64,000 nt of DNA from JAICUY01 sp038250515 (GCA_038250515.1 JBBSCG010000003.1:1-64000), one strand, 5' to 3'. Numbered from the stretch's first letter, positions 24,405-33,261 are shown. Made by a program: numbers and translations. The notes: a model not told the origin generated them from the letters alone.

Positions 24405-26939
24405 TCAGGCGATCCAGATTCGACCTGGTCGCAGCGTTCGGATCAACTCCGCGAGCAGCGCCGGCGCCAGGGCAATCACGGCGATCACCAACCACTCGCC
24501 GGCGTCGAGGGGGTGCGCACGGAACGCGCTGGCGAGCGCGGGGACCGCCGGGATCAACAGCTGAACAAGGACCACGATCCCGCACGCGATCGCGAGCAGC
24601 CAGCTCGGTCGCAGCCGATGAATCGGCTCGATCAGGCTCCTGTTCGCGTATGCACGGACGACCTGGCCGATGACCAGCGCTGTGTAGGCGACCCATCGCA
24701 GCTCGTCGAACTCATCGGTCCCGACCAGGAGGACGGCCAGCGCGGCAAACGCCGTGAAACCGCCGGCGACGGCGATCCGCACCAGGATGCCGGTGGTCAG
24801 CAGCGGTTCACCACGACGCCGCGGCGGATGGGTCATGGCATCGGGCTCTGCCGGCTCGCGCTCGAAGGCGACCGAGGTCGACAGATCGATGAACAGCTCG
24901 AGCCACAGGATCTGGAGCGGCAGCAGCGGCTGGCCGAACCCGGCGATCGTCGCGATCAGGATGAATCCAAGCAGCGCGACGTGGGTCGAAACGATGAACA
25001 CGAGCCCCTTCTGCACGTTGGCCACGATGCGTCGGCCCTCGCGCAGCGCGTTCATCAGCGTGGCGAACGAGTCGTCTCCGAGCACCAGGTCGGATGCCTC
25101 TCGTGCCACGGCTGTGCCGCTGCCCATCGCGACCGCTACGTCGGCGTTATTCAGCGCCGGCGCATCGTTCACGCCGTCGCCGGTGACCGCCACCGTCCGA
25201 TCCGCGGCGCGCGCCAGACGAACGAGGCGCAGCTTCTGCTCGGGCAACGCTCGCGCCACGATGCGCAGCTCGGGAAGCAGGTCTCGAACCTCGTCATCGG
25301 TCAACATGGCGAGCTGGGGACCACTGATCTCGCGTCCCGGGGGCAACCCGGCCGAGGCAGCGATGGCGGCCGCTGTGGTCGAGTGATCGCCGGTCACGAC
25401 GACCGCCTGGATGCCCGCGCCGGTGGCCATCGCCATCGCTGCGGGCACGTCGTCGCGAAGCGCATCGGCGAAGCAGAGCACCCCGCGTGGGCGCCAATCG
25501 TGGCCATCTCGCCGTTCGGCGAGAAGCACCAGGCGGCCGCCGTGCCCGGCCTGCGCGTGGAGGAGATCCTCCCAACCCGCGCGCTCTGTCGCAGCAAGGT
25601 CCGCGCTGAAGCCGAGCACAACCTCGGGCGCGCCGAGCGCCAGCTCACGCGTTCCCGCGCCGTCGACCAGCGTCGCCTGTGAATAGGGCCGGCCGGCACC
25701 AGGGCCGGTGACGCCCCGCAGCTCTTCACGCGCGAGCGGTGCAGCCGCGCCGACCCGGTCCCGGGCGGCCTCGATGGCGCGGGTGAACGAGCTGCGATGC
25801 GCGGCGACATCGCTCCACGCCTCCTCCTGGGTGCGCAGTGCGTCGAGGAGGACCTCTTCGCTACCCTCTCGTGTGAGCGAGGTTCCCGGCGCGAGCACGT
25901 CTAGCAGCTCGAGCCGGTTGCGCGTCAGCGTTCCAGTCTTATCGGTGATGATCAGATCGACGGCGCCAAGCGTCTCCTGCGCAGACAGGCGCCGCACCAG
26001 GACGCCGCGTCGCAGTAGCCGGTACGCGCCGAGTCCCAGGATGACAGCCAGCAGGACGGGCGGCTCCTCGGGGATCGCCGCGATCGCCGCGGAGATGCCG
26101 GCCAGCAGATTCGCGCCGGCCGGCTGGCCGCGCAGGAAGCCGAGCCCGACGGTGATGACGATCAGCACCGTGGCGACGACCAGCAGGATGCGCACAAGCC
26201 GGTCGAGCTCGCGTTGCAGCGGCGAGCGGCCGCGATCAGCACGCCCGAGGCGACCGGCAATATTTCCCAGCTCAGTCCGCGGACCGGTGGCGACGACCAT
26301 CGCGCGTCCGCGTCCCTCGACGACGCTTGTGCCGGCATACACCATCGAGTGACGCTCGAGGACCGGCGAGTCGGCGGAGTCCGCGCCAACGCGGGCCGAC
26401 TCCGGGACCGATTCGCCGGTCAGCACGCTGCGGTCGATGAGCAGCGCGGATGCCTCCAGGACCCGGCCGTCCGCCGGGAGCACATCGCCGGCGTTGAGCA
26501 GCAACACGTCGCCTGGCACCACTTCCCCCGCCGCGACCTCGAGATCGCGCCCGCCCCGGAGGACGTGGGCACGTGGCGCGGCCGCCGCGTGGAGCGCCTC
26601 GAGCGCCCGCTCCGAGCGGTACGTCGTGACGACGCCCGCGCCGACGATAGGAATCAGGCCGGCAAGGACGAACAGGCCGTCGCGCACCTCCCCGAGGAGC
26701 ACGGCACCGATGCCGGCCGCCGCGAGCAACAGCACGAACGGCTCGGTCATCGCCTCGCGGAGCGCCACCCACACGGACGGTCGCTGCAGAGCCTTCAGCT
26801 CGTTGCGCCCGACGACGGCCAGACGCGCCGCGGCGGCCGCCCGAGTCAAACCGGTTGCCGGATCCACCTCCAGCGCCGCCGCGACCTCAGCCGGTCCGCG
26901 GGCGTGCGGATCGGTCAGCCCAATCGTTTGCCCAGTCAC
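24405..26939 (-). CDS. P-type cation-transporting ATPase (class II)
   Basis: An 844-residue ATP-driven cation pump. An N-terminal cation-ATPase domain (residues about 12-55) precedes the actuator with LTGESVPE, the fourth membrane helix with IPEEPPVLL in place of the common PEGLP, the phosphorylated Asp333 in ITDKTGTLTRN, and the hinge VTGDGVNDAPALNNADVAVAMG. Four C-terminal helices follow. The layout is that of Ca2+- or Mg2+-type class II pumps; the altered PEExP motif makes the ion uncertain. The ATG at 26939 is 28 bases after the SDR gene on the same strand. Confidence 0.9.
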   Translation of the reverse strand: MTGQTIGLTDPHARGPAEVAAALEVDPATGLTRAAAAARLAVVGRNELKALQRPSVWVALREAMTEPFVLLLAAAGIGAVLLGEVRDGLFVLAGLIPIVGAGVVTTYRSERALEALHAAAAPRAHVLRGGRDLEVAAGEVVPGDVLLLNAGDVLPADGRVLEASALLIDRSVLTGESVPESARVGADSADSPVLERHSMVYAGTSVVEGRGRAMVVATGPRTELGNIAGRLGRADRGRSPLQRELDRLVRILLVVATVLIVITVGLGFLRGQPAGANLLAGISAAIAAIPEEPPVLLAVILGLGAYRLLRRGVLVRRLSAQETLGAVDLIITDKTGTLTRNRLELLDVLAPGTSLTREGSEEVLLDALRTQEEAWSDVAAHRSSFTRAIEAARDRVGAAAPLAREELRGVTGPGAGRPYSQATLVDGAGTRELALGAPEVVLGFSADLAATERAGWEDLLHAQAGHGGRLVLLAERRDGHDWRPRGVLCFADALRDDVPAAMAMATGAGIQAVVVTGDHSTTAAAIAASAGLPPGREISGPQLAMLTDDEVRDLLPELRIVARALPEQKLRLVRLARAADRTVAVTGDGVNDAPALNNADVAVAMGSGTAVAREASDLVLGDDSFATLMNALREGRRIVANVQKGLVFIVSTHVALLGFILIATIAGFGQPLLPLQILWLELFIDLSTSVAFEREPAEPDAMTHPPRRRGEPLLTTGILVRIAVAGGFTAFAALAVLLVGTDEFDELRWVAYTALVIGQVVRAYANRSLIEPIHRLRPSWLLAIACGIVVLVQLLIPAVPALASAFRAHPLDAGEWLVIAVIALAPALLAELIRTLRPGRIWIA

Positions 26940-26967
26940 TACGGCTATGATGCGCTACGAGACTGCG

Positions 26968-27723
26968 CTACCGTGCCGTCCAGCCGCCGTCGACGTAGAT
27001 CTCCGATCCGGTCATGTACGAGGCTGCATCCGTCGCCATGAAGGCGATGACGTCGCCGATCTCCTCCGGGCGTCCCCATCGGCCCATCGGCGTCGAGTCG
27101 ATGATCGCCGTCTCGGTGGGGGTGCCCTTCAGCGACTCGACCAGCGGCGTGTCGATGAAGCCGGGATGGATCGAGTTGACCCGGACACCCTCCTTGGCGT
27201 AGCGGATCGCGGCGTTCTTGGTCATCAGCCGCACCGCGCCCTTGCTGGCGTGGTAGGCGATCGATGCGCCAAAGCCACCGACCGCGCCGAAGATTGAGCT
27301 GACGTTGACGATCGAGCCACCGTCGCCGGCCTTCATCTTCGGGATCGCGGCCTTCATTCCCAGCCAGACGCCCTCCTGGTTGATGGCGATCGTCCGATCC
27401 CAGCCCTCGGTCGTCTCCTGCTCCACATCGGCCATGGAGCCGATGCCCGCATTGTTGACCAGGACGTCGACGCGCCCAAACTCGGCGGCAGTCCGGTCGA
27501 CCAGCTGTTGCCATTGCCCCTCATCGGTCACGTCAAGATGCGCGTACTGCACAGAGCCGCCCTCGGCGCCGATCTCGCGCGCCAGGTCCTCGCCCTCGTC
27601 GTCCAGCACGTCCGTTGCAATGACCGTAGCCCCGTCGCGCGTCAGCGACCGGACTGTCGCTGCGCCGATGCCTCGTGCGGCCCCGGTGACGATCGCCACC
27701 TTGCCGCGCAGTGTCTCTGCCAT
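26968..27723 (-). CDS. Short-chain dehydrogenase/reductase
   Basis: A 251-residue classical SDR. The NAD(P) motif is TGAARGIG, then DVLDD after strand 2 (an acidic residue that favours NAD(H)), NNAGIGS, the catalytic Ser in IVNVSSIFG, and YHASK. The ending SEIYVDGGWTAR is typical. The reaction is an alcohol/ketone interconversion with unknown substrate. The start at 27723 (ATG) has a modest AGAGG upstream. It is the first gene of a pair with the P-type ATPase. Confidence 0.9.
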   Translation of the reverse strand: MAETLRGKVAIVTGAARGIGAATVRSLTRDGATVIATDVLDDEGEDLAREIGAEGGSVQYAHLDVTDEGQWQQLVDRTAAEFGRVDVLVNNAGIGSMADVEQETTEGWDRTIAINQEGVWLGMKAAIPKMKAGDGGSIVNVSSIFGAVGGFGASIAYHASKGAVRLMTKNAAIRYAKEGVRVNSIHPGFIDTPLVESLKGTPTETAIIDSTPMGRWGRPEEIGDVIAFMATDAASYMTGSEIYVDGGWTAR

Positions 27724-27808
27724 GGCTCTCGTGCCTCTGTTACGTGTTATCGCCCGACGAGCGATCGCCGCGCGAGTCCATTGTCGTACGACCGATGCCG
27801 CACAGCGA

Positions 27809-28081
27809 GTGCCGAACGTCATCACGCCACGGGCCACCGGTCGGGCCGAACGTCATGCCGCCAGCCTGTACCAGGTCACGCTCCCGGACGGCCGCCTGTA
27901 CCTCATCTGCTTCTCCGATCGGGAGCCGGACTGGGGCGGCCCATATCGGATCAGCGAAGCGCAGCTCCGCGGCGCGTTCGCCGATGGCTGGCAGGTCGAA
28001 TCGGTCGAGCCGTCGACGTTCGCGACCGGCTTCGAGGGCGGAGCGGCGCAAGCCTGGCTGGCGCGGATCCGCCGCAGCTAG
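27809..28081 (+). pseudogene. C-terminal remnant of a SAM-dependent methyltransferase
   Basis: Ninety codons whose last 75 match the end of class I methyltransferases of the thiopurine-methyltransferase-like group: SLYQVTLPDGRLYLICFSDR, then a Pro/Gly loop, and SEAQLRGAFADGWQVESVEP ending AWLARIRRS. The Rossmann core with the SAM-binding motif is absent and upstream sequence in frame is not protein-like. The GTG at 27809 is only the first in-frame start. Confidence 0.7.
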
Positions 28082-28093
28082 CTCGCGGAGAGA

Positions 28094-28507
28094 TCAGGGC
28101 ACCCAGTCGCGCTCCCGCGGATCGTCGAGGACGCCGCACTCCGGGCAGGCGGTCGCCAGGAACTTGAACCATTCCTCGAGCGCGCGGGCGTCCGGCAAGC
28201 CGTCGGCCTCCGGCGCGTCGATCGTCTCGTAGACCTGACCGTAGCGATCGACGATCGCCACGCGATGCTGCGCCTCGCCGCCCGGCTCGAGGGCAATCAC
28301 CCGACCGTCCCACGCGGCAAGGTCGTCGCGCGCCACATCCAGCCCCGCGAGATACGCGTCGAGACCAGCTGCGTCGGGTAACACGAAGGCAGTCGCGTCC
28401 AGCCGGCGTGCGAGGCCGAACTCGACGGTCTCCGGTGGCAAGAGCTCGCCGACCCGCGCGCTTCGGATGAGCGACGCCAGCCGCCCGGCCTCGACTTGCA
28501 GTGTCAA
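28094..28507 (-). CDS. Unknown protein with C-terminal CxxC, last gene of the hemerythrin operon
   Basis: A 137-residue protein that I cannot name. The first part (ASLIRSARVGELLPPETVEF) and the strand-rich middle (HRVAIVDRYGQVYETIDAPE) recall redoxin-like folds, and the end has ATACPECGVLDD, a CxxC that could bind metal or be redox-active. The most likely start is a TTG at 28507 that overlaps the stop of the preceding small gene (TTGA), so translation is probably coupled. Its place in a hemerythrin/DUF2249 operon suggests a role in handling NO or iron (inference). Confidence 0.65.
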   Translation of the reverse strand: MTLQVEAGRLASLIRSARVGELLPPETVEFGLARRLDATAFVLPDAAGLDAYLAGLDVARDDLAAWDGRVIALEPGGEAQHRVAIVDRYGQVYETIDAPEADGLPDARALEEWFKFLATACPECGVLDDPRERDWVP

Positions 28508-28686
28508 ATGAGCTCGATCATCAGCTCCGGGATGATGTCGGCGCATCGGTCGTGATCGCCAGCCTCGGCCTCGTCAGCGAAGCCGCAGGCCCAGCGGTCG
28601 AGCATCTGGTCGCGCGTGACGACATCGGTTTGAGCCGTGGCGTCGACCTCGTCGCGCGCTGCATCGGCCTCGGTCAGGACAAGCAT
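28504..28686 (-). CDS. 60-residue acidic protein of unknown function
   Basis: A small acidic protein (MLVLTEADAARDEVDATAQ, ending CADIIPELMIELI) with two cysteines. Coding status is supported by a strong AGGAG 7-8 bases before the ATG at 28686 and by the TTGA overlap with the next gene. No family is recognised. Being coupled to a CxxC protein and following DUF2249 and hemerythrin genes, it may be a small partner protein. Confidence 0.65.
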   Translation of the reverse strand: MLVLTEADAARDEVDATAQTDVVTRDQMLDRWACGFADEAEAGDHDRCADIIPELMIELI

Positions 28687-28778
28687 GTGAACTCTCCTTT
28701 ACTGCTGCCTTATGAAACCAGCGCAGGCCAGCCCTGCGACAGGGCCGCACGGCTCACGATCACCGGGCCGTCGGTCAC

Positions 28779-29234
28779 TCAGGCCGGCTGCACGACGTTG
28801 GCCGCAGCCGTTCGACCGATGCGAACGCGCCACACCTGCGGCCCCTGCTCGATGTAGTCCCAGCTGAACGTCCCACCCTGCTCGGCGGCGAACTGGTAGT
28901 AGAGCGGCTTGGGATCGTGGTCGTTCACCAGCACGAAGGCCGTGCCGACGTCGAGCGCGTCGAACGCCTCGAAGATCATGGTGTGCCGGCGGGCCGGCGG
29001 GTCGTTGCGCACGTCGAGAACAAGATCGTCAGTCACCGGTTTGCTCCTCTCAGCTGTTGCCTGCGCGGCTTCCTCGAGCCGCGCCAGGTGATGCATCTCG
29101 CCGTCGATGCGGGATGCGATGCGCGGCTTATCGCGCCGTACGCTTGCGTAGGCCTCTGCGGCCAGTCGATTGGCCGCCTCGGGCTGACCGGCGGTGCCAA
29201 GCCGTCGCAGGGCCTTGATGAGCACCCCGGCCAA
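28779..29234 (-). CDS. DUF2249-domain protein
   Basis: About 151 residues. The C-terminal half is a clear DUF2249 domain: LVLDVRNDPPARRHTMIFEA, FVLVNDHDPKPLYYQFAA and WDYIEQGPQVWRVRIGR, a TusA-like fold often found beside hemerythrins and denitrification genes. The N-terminal 65 residues are helical (KALRRLGTAGQPEAANRLAA). The start is uncertain, with a TTG at 29234 or an in-frame GTG nine bases later. It follows the hemerythrin gene by 20 bases. Confidence 0.85.
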   Translation of the reverse strand: MAGVLIKALRRLGTAGQPEAANRLAAEAYASVRRDKPRIASRIDGEMHHLARLEEAAQATAERSKPVTDDLVLDVRNDPPARRHTMIFEAFDALDVGTAFVLVNDHDPKPLYYQFAAEQGGTFSWDYIEQGPQVWRVRIGRTAAANVVQPA

Positions 29235-29254
29235 CCCGTCGACGGCGGAATCGG

Positions 29255-29728
29255 TCAGTTGTCGTCCCGTCCGCTGCCCAGCAGCTCGTGCATGCCGCCG
29301 AGCAGATCGGCGAGCGACACGTTCTCGTCTGCGACCAGCGCTGGGATCAGCAGGTCGTTCTCCTTGGTGAGGTGTGACTCGAAGAGCGCCAGGATGGCGC
29401 TGCCCAGGCCGATCGCCTGGACCGCATCGCTGGCGTCTCGGAACGCGTCGACGTGCGCGACCAGATTGCGATGCTCGTCACGCATGGCGCGCACCAGTAA
29501 TGCGGTCACGCCCGTGTCGCCCGCCGGGTAGAGCGCCCGTTCCTCCGCGATCGCATGCGGCAGCAGCTCACCCTCGAGAAAGTCGAGCACCGCCTGCTGC
29601 TCCGCAAAGTGCGGCTGTCGCGCCTGGACGGCGGCGCCGAGTCCGGCGACCCGCCTGCGCAGTCCCATCTCGAGCTCGGCATGGTGAGTGCGCATGGCAT
29701 CGGCCGCCTGCGCATCGGTGAAGGTCAT
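29255..29728 (-). CDS. Hemerythrin-domain (HHE) protein
   Basis: A 157-residue four-helix hemerythrin-like protein, expected to bind a di-iron centre and react with NO or O2. Iron-ligand positions include His in MRTHHAELEM, His/Glu in LLPHAIAEERALYP, DEHRNLVAHVDAF and FESHLTKENDLLIPAL. GGAG lies 8 bases before the ATG at 29728. It heads the operon that faces the Fe-S regulator gene across a 70-base promoter region. The domain recalls RIC/YtfE (repair of iron centres), but the N-terminal ScdA domain is absent. Confidence 0.87.
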   Translation of the reverse strand: MTFTDAQAADAMRTHHAELEMGLRRRVAGLGAAVQARQPHFAEQQAVLDFLEGELLPHAIAEERALYPAGDTGVTALLVRAMRDEHRNLVAHVDAFRDASDAVQAIGLGSAILALFESHLTKENDLLIPALVADENVSLADLLGGMHELLGSGRDDN

Positions 29729-29798
29729 CACTTCGGGCTCCTTGCCGGAATTCCGTGAACACTTGATATTTACGCCGACTTCCGTGCAAAATGCAAGC
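29729..29798. promoter_or_regulatory. Divergent promoter with TTCCGTG direct repeats
   Basis: This AT-richer gap separates the hemerythrin operon from the regulator. TTCCGTG occurs at 29751-29757 and 29780-29786, 29 bases apart, flanking the AT-rich word TTGATATTTA. The regulator ATG at 29799 has no good ribosome binding site, so its mRNA may have a very short leader. Auto-regulation by the adjacent regulator is the simplest reading, but is inferred. Confidence 0.45.
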
Positions 29799-30464
29799 AT
29801 GACTTCTCCGCTGGTGCGACATCGGGTCCTGGCCGGCATCAGCCGTTCGCGGCTGTTGGCGGTGTTGCTTCAGGCGTCTGGACCGATGGGCGTTCGCGAG
29901 CTGGCCGATGCGGTCGATCTCCATCCAAATACCGCCCGCGAGCACCTCGATCAGCTGGTCGCCGTCGGGCTCGTCATCCGCGACACGGCTCAGTCGAGCG
30001 GACGCGGCCGTCCGGCGCTGCGCTACCTCGCGCAGTCCGACGCGGGCGAGGAGGATCCCCAGGCCTATCGAGCGCTCGCCGGCGTGCTGGCCAATGAGCT
30101 TGCGCGGCGCCCAGATGCGCCGACTGCGGCTACGAAGGCCGGGGAGCGCTGGGGCCATGCTCTCGCCGATGGCCTACCGTCGACGCCAACCGATGGCGAT
30201 GCAGTCGCTCGTCTTGTCAGCCTGCTCGATGACACAGGCTTCGCCCCCGAGGCACCCGACGGATCCGACAACACAATCAGGCTGCGCCATTGCCCGTTCG
30301 GAACGCTGGCGCGAGACCGCCGCGACGTGGTCTGCGCGGTCCACCTGGGCCTGATGCGCGGCGCGCTGCACGAGCTGGGCGCGCCGCTGGAGGCCATCGG
30401 CCTTGAGCCATTCGTCGAACCGAGCCTCTGTCTGGCGCACCTGGGAGCACGAGACGGTGGCTGA
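29799..30464 (+). CDS. Winged-helix regulator with predicted Fe-S-binding cysteines (SufR-like)
   Basis: A 221-residue DNA-binding protein. The winged helix is near residues 15-75 (LLAVLLQASGPMGVRELADA, LHPNTAREHLDQLVAVGLV, GRGRPALRYLA). The C-terminal part has cysteines in RLRHCPFGTLA, VVCAVHLGLMRGAL and EPSLCLAHLG, the spacing seen in SufR-type regulators that bind an Fe-S cluster. Such a cluster would make it sensitive to NO, oxygen or iron status. It faces the hemerythrin/DUF2249 operon and overlaps the MIP18-type gene, which fits control of Fe-S repair and NO defence. Confidence 0.82.
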   Translation: MTSPLVRHRVLAGISRSRLLAVLLQASGPMGVRELADAVDLHPNTAREHLDQLVAVGLVIRDTAQSSGRGRPALRYLAQSDAGEEDPQAYRALAGVLANELARRPDAPTAATKAGERWGHALADGLPSTPTDGDAVARLVSLLDDTGFAPEAPDGSDNTIRLRHCPFGTLARDRRDVVCAVHLGLMRGALHELGAPLEAIGLEPFVEPSLCLAHLGARDGG

Positions 30465-30801
30465 GCGATCGATGGATCTCTCTGACCTGCTCGCGACGCC
30501 GGTCAATCAGAGCGCAGTCACCGAACAGCTGCGCACGGTGATCGACCCGGAGCTCGGCGTGAACATCGTCGACCTGGGACTCGTCTACGACGCCGAGGTG
30601 GTCGACGGCGTGGCGCGGGTGCTGATGACGACCACCACCCCGGCCTGCCCCATCGGCGCCTACCTGTCGGATGGCATCCGCTGGGCGCTGCTCGGCCTGG
30701 ACGGCGTGCTCGACGTGGCCGTCGAGCTGACACACGAACCGCCCTGGTCCCCCGACAAGATGACCGATACCGCCAAGGCACAGCTCGGCTGGAACCGATG
30801 A
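30457..30801 (+). CDS. MIP18/DUF59 family iron-sulfur assembly protein
   Basis: A 114-residue DUF59-type protein: TVIDPELGVNIVDLGLVYDA, then TTTTPACPIGAYLSDGI with the conserved Cys, and an ending EPPWSPDKMTDTAKAQLG. Relatives (SufT, PaaD, MIP18) help insert Fe-S clusters. The GTG at 30457 has GGGAG upstream and overlaps the regulator stop; an ATG at 30472 is an alternative. It overlaps the next gene by 4 bases (ATGA). It probably supplies cluster assembly or repair for NO-damaged proteins. Confidence 0.87.
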   Translation: MAERSMDLSDLLATPVNQSAVTEQLRTVIDPELGVNIVDLGLVYDAEVVDGVARVLMTTTTPACPIGAYLSDGIRWALLGLDGVLDVAVELTHEPPWSPDKMTDTAKAQLGWNR

Positions 30802-31937
30802 TCGACCGGCGCAGCCTAGCGTTGCTCACGCTCGGTGGCGCGTCGCTGTTGGCCGGCCTCACCGGGGCCCTGGCGCTGCTCGGCCTGGCAGTGGCGCCCG
30901 GCACCGCCCACCTCGCGGCGGCCCACGGCCTGCTGATGGCGCTCGGCTTCCTGGGCACCATGATCGCCCTGGAGCGGGCGGTCGCACTGGGCGCGCGCTG
31001 GGCCTACCTCGCCCCGCTGGCCGCCGGGCTGGCCGCCGTGGCGCTCGTGCTCGGCATGCCGCACCTGCTCGCCGGCCTCCTCTTCCTGATCGGTGGCCTC
31101 ACCTTCGTCGCCATGTACGTCGCCTTCGACCGCATCGAGGCGTCGCTGCACACCCGGGTCCAGGCCGCCGGGGCGCTCGCCTGGCCCGTCGCCGTACTGC
31201 TCTGGCTGACCGGCCGCCCGGTGAGCGCCATCGTCCCCTGGCTGGCGGCCTTTCTGGTGCTCACCATCGCCGGGGAGCGGCTCGAGCTGTCGCGCCTCGG
31301 CCGGCTCTCGCGGCGCGCCCGTCTGACCTTCATCGGCGCCGCGGCGCTCTTCTGCGCGGGCGTCATCGTGAGCGTGGCCGGCCCCGAGACCGGGACGCGG
31401 CTCGCCGGCATCGGCCTGGTGGCGGTGGCAGCCTGGCTGGCGAGCCATGACCTGGCGCGCCGGACCGTCCGGATGGCAGGCGTCACCCGGTACATCGCCG
31501 CGTGCCTGCTCGTCGGCTACGGCTGGCTGGCCGTCGCTGGGATCTCGTGGCTGGTGTTCGGCGCGGGCAGCCCTTCCGCGTACGACGCGATGCTGCACAC
31601 CCTCTTCCTGGGCTTCGTGATCTCGATGGTCTTCGGCCACGCGCCGGTCATCGTGCCGTCCGTGCTCCGCGTGCCACTCCCCTATCACCCGCGCTTCTAC
31701 ACGCACCTGGCGCTGCTGCATGCCGGGCTGCTGCTGCGGGTGGTCGGCGGCGACCTGCTCGGAGCTCGGCCGCTGTGGCAGGCCGGCGGCATGCTAAACG
31801 TGCTCGCGCTGCTGCTCTTCGTTGCCTCGTCCGCCATCGCGGTCGTCCAAGGCCTCGCTTCGCGGCGACCGCACCCGCCGCGGCGGGTGGTCGGCGACGT
31901 TCAGCGGATCCAACGAGAGGCCATCCGCATCGACTGA
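30798..31937 (+). CDS. NnrS-like multi-spanning membrane protein
   Basis: A 379-residue membrane protein with about twelve hydrophobic helices. The segment AAHGLLMALGFLGTMIALER near residues 40-60 and HTLFLGFVISMVFGHAPVIVPSVL near 265-290 carry the conserved His residues of the NnrS family, haem- and copper-containing membrane proteins that relieve NO stress. Coupled to the MIP18-type gene by ATGA. The end lies 16 bases from the convergent membrane protein gene at 31954. The NnrS call rests on motif layout and on the nitrite/NO context. Confidence 0.72.
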   Translation: MIDRRSLALLTLGGASLLAGLTGALALLGLAVAPGTAHLAAAHGLLMALGFLGTMIALERAVALGARWAYLAPLAAGLAAVALVLGMPHLLAGLLFLIGGLTFVAMYVAFDRIEASLHTRVQAAGALAWPVAVLLWLTGRPVSAIVPWLAAFLVLTIAGERLELSRLGRLSRRARLTFIGAAALFCAGVIVSVAGPETGTRLAGIGLVAVAAWLASHDLARRTVRMAGVTRYIAACLLVGYGWLAVAGISWLVFGAGSPSAYDAMLHTLFLGFVISMVFGHAPVIVPSVLRVPLPYHPRFYTHLALLHAGLLLRVVGGDLLGARPLWQAGGMLNVLALLLFVASSAIAVVQGLASRRPHPPRRVVGDVQRIQREAIRID

Positions 31938-31953
31938 GAGAGCTCGGCGCGTG

Positions 31954-33261
31954 TCAGCCGCGAACCGGGTTCGATGAGCCCACAAGCAGTGCGGCGACCA
32001 GCAGGCCGATGGCGGCGACCAGCGCGCCGCCGAGCAGGATTGCTCCCGCGGCAATCAGTGGCCCGATGCCGAGGCCCAGCCCGGTCCACAACAGGAGCAC
32101 ACCCAGGTTCCAGGCCACGATGCGCAGAGAGCCCCAGCGCGACAGCACCTCGCGCTGCCGCGCCTTGGCGGCCATGTCGCCCGGGCCGACCGCCGGCAGG
32201 AGGTGTCCCCACGCGCCGACCAGTTCCTGCAGCGCCCAACCGCCGATGAGCGGCACCGCCATGGCGCCAACCGACCAGGCTGGGGGCGCAACGCCATCGC
32301 GCACGAGCCCGACCAGCGCCGTCGCCACCGTCACCACGAACCACGCCATGCCGGCGATGCCATGGCGCGCCGTCAGGGCATGCCAGGCCAGGTCGTTCGC
32401 CCATCGGCCGCGGCGGCGCCACACATCCACGCCGTAGCCGAGCAGCCCCAGCCCGCCGGCCAGCGTCGTCGCCGCCCCGGCCACCGCGATCGCCTGCGCT
32501 TCCAGCGCCGCGCCCGCCGCGACGATCGGCGGTCCGATGAGCAGCCCGAACACCGCCACCGCCATGCTCGGATGCGGCCGGATGCGCGTCCCGAGCATCG
32601 TCGGGTAGAGGTAAATCAAGGTTCCGGTGATCGTCAGCGACACGAAGCCGAACACGTTCAGCCAGACGTGCGCCGGCTTCAGCGCGATCCAATGCGAAGC
32701 GACCGGCCCCCAGCCGAGCAGCAGCAGGATCGCCAGCGACGCGCCCACCGTCATGTCGGTGAGCGCGACGCCGTAGGTCACCTGCACGATCGGGTGTCGA
32801 CGCGCGAGCCCGGATCGCATGGGGGCATACGTGTTCCAGGCGGTGATCCCTAGACCGATGAGGACCAGCAGGCCACTCCCGGCCGCCACGCGATTACCGG
32901 CCAGTGGCCGGCCGAGCGCCACGCCGGCCATGCCGAGCGCCAGGCAGAGCACACCCGCCAGGCGCACGCGGGCCGGCTCCGCGCGCGTCCCCGCCAGCGT
33001 CACGCCGAAGTGCGGCATGAAGGTGCCGATCGCGACGGTCGTCGCGCCGGCCAGCGCCAGGTGGATCGCGGTCCAGCCATGAAGCGGTCCGAACGGCATC
33101 AGGCCGCCAACGAGGGAAAGGACCACGAAGCTTGCCGCCAGGGCAACGCCCAGCTGCAGGATGGTGCGTTCGGTGAGACGTCGAGATGCCGGAGCTGCAT
33201 CACGCCGCTCCGGCATCGGACCGATGACCAGGTCCATCGGGTCAGTTGAGCGGATCGCCAT
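31954..33261 (-). CDS. Multi-spanning membrane protein coupled to nirK (cytochrome-oxidase-subunit-like)
   Basis: A 435-residue protein with 11-12 predicted helices. His residues stand within or next to helices: TAIHLALAGATTVAIGTFMP, PHFGVTLAG, ALKPAHVWLNVFGFVSLTIT and AWHALTARHGIAGMAWF, an arrangement that recalls NnrS or haem-copper oxidase subunit I, though the full HCO His set is not evident. The start overlaps the end of nirK by 20 bases (ATG 33261; GTG 33264 and ATG 33237 are alternatives), so it is co-expressed with nitrite reductase. A role in delivering electrons to NirK or in NO handling is plausible; neither can be shown from sequence. Confidence 0.75.
   Translation of the reverse strand: MAIRSTDPMDLVIGPMPERRDAAPASRRLTERTILQLGVALAASFVVLSLVGGLMPFGPLHGWTAIHLALAGATTVAIGTFMPHFGVTLAGTRAEPARVRLAGVLCLALGMAGVALGRPLAGNRVAAGSGLLVLIGLGITAWNTYAPMRSGLARRHPIVQVTYGVALTDMTVGASLAILLLLGWGPVASHWIALKPAHVWLNVFGFVSLTITGTLIYLYPTMLGTRIRPHPSMAVAVFGLLIGPPIVAAGAALEAQAIAVAGAATTLAGGLGLLGYGVDVWRRRGRWANDLAWHALTARHGIAGMAWFVVTVATALVGLVRDGVAPPAWSVGAMAVPLIGGWALQELVGAWGHLLPAVGPGDMAAKARQREVLSRWGSLRIVAWNLGVLLLWTGLGLGIGPLIAAGAILLGGALVAAIGLLVAALLVGSSNPVRG

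Noticed and set aside
24315..25682. 455-codon plus-strand frame over the P-type ATPase
   Set aside because: Antisense shadow; no domain is visible and the ATPase motifs run continuously on the other strand.
28501..28857. Plus-strand 118-codon frame
   Set aside because: The minus-strand 60-codon gene has a strong ribosome binding site and coupling; the plus frame has neither.
29751..29786. FNR or NsrR consensus box in the hemerythrin promoter
   Set aside because: TTGAT-N4-ATCAA and the NsrR palindrome are not present; only TTCCGTG direct repeats are.
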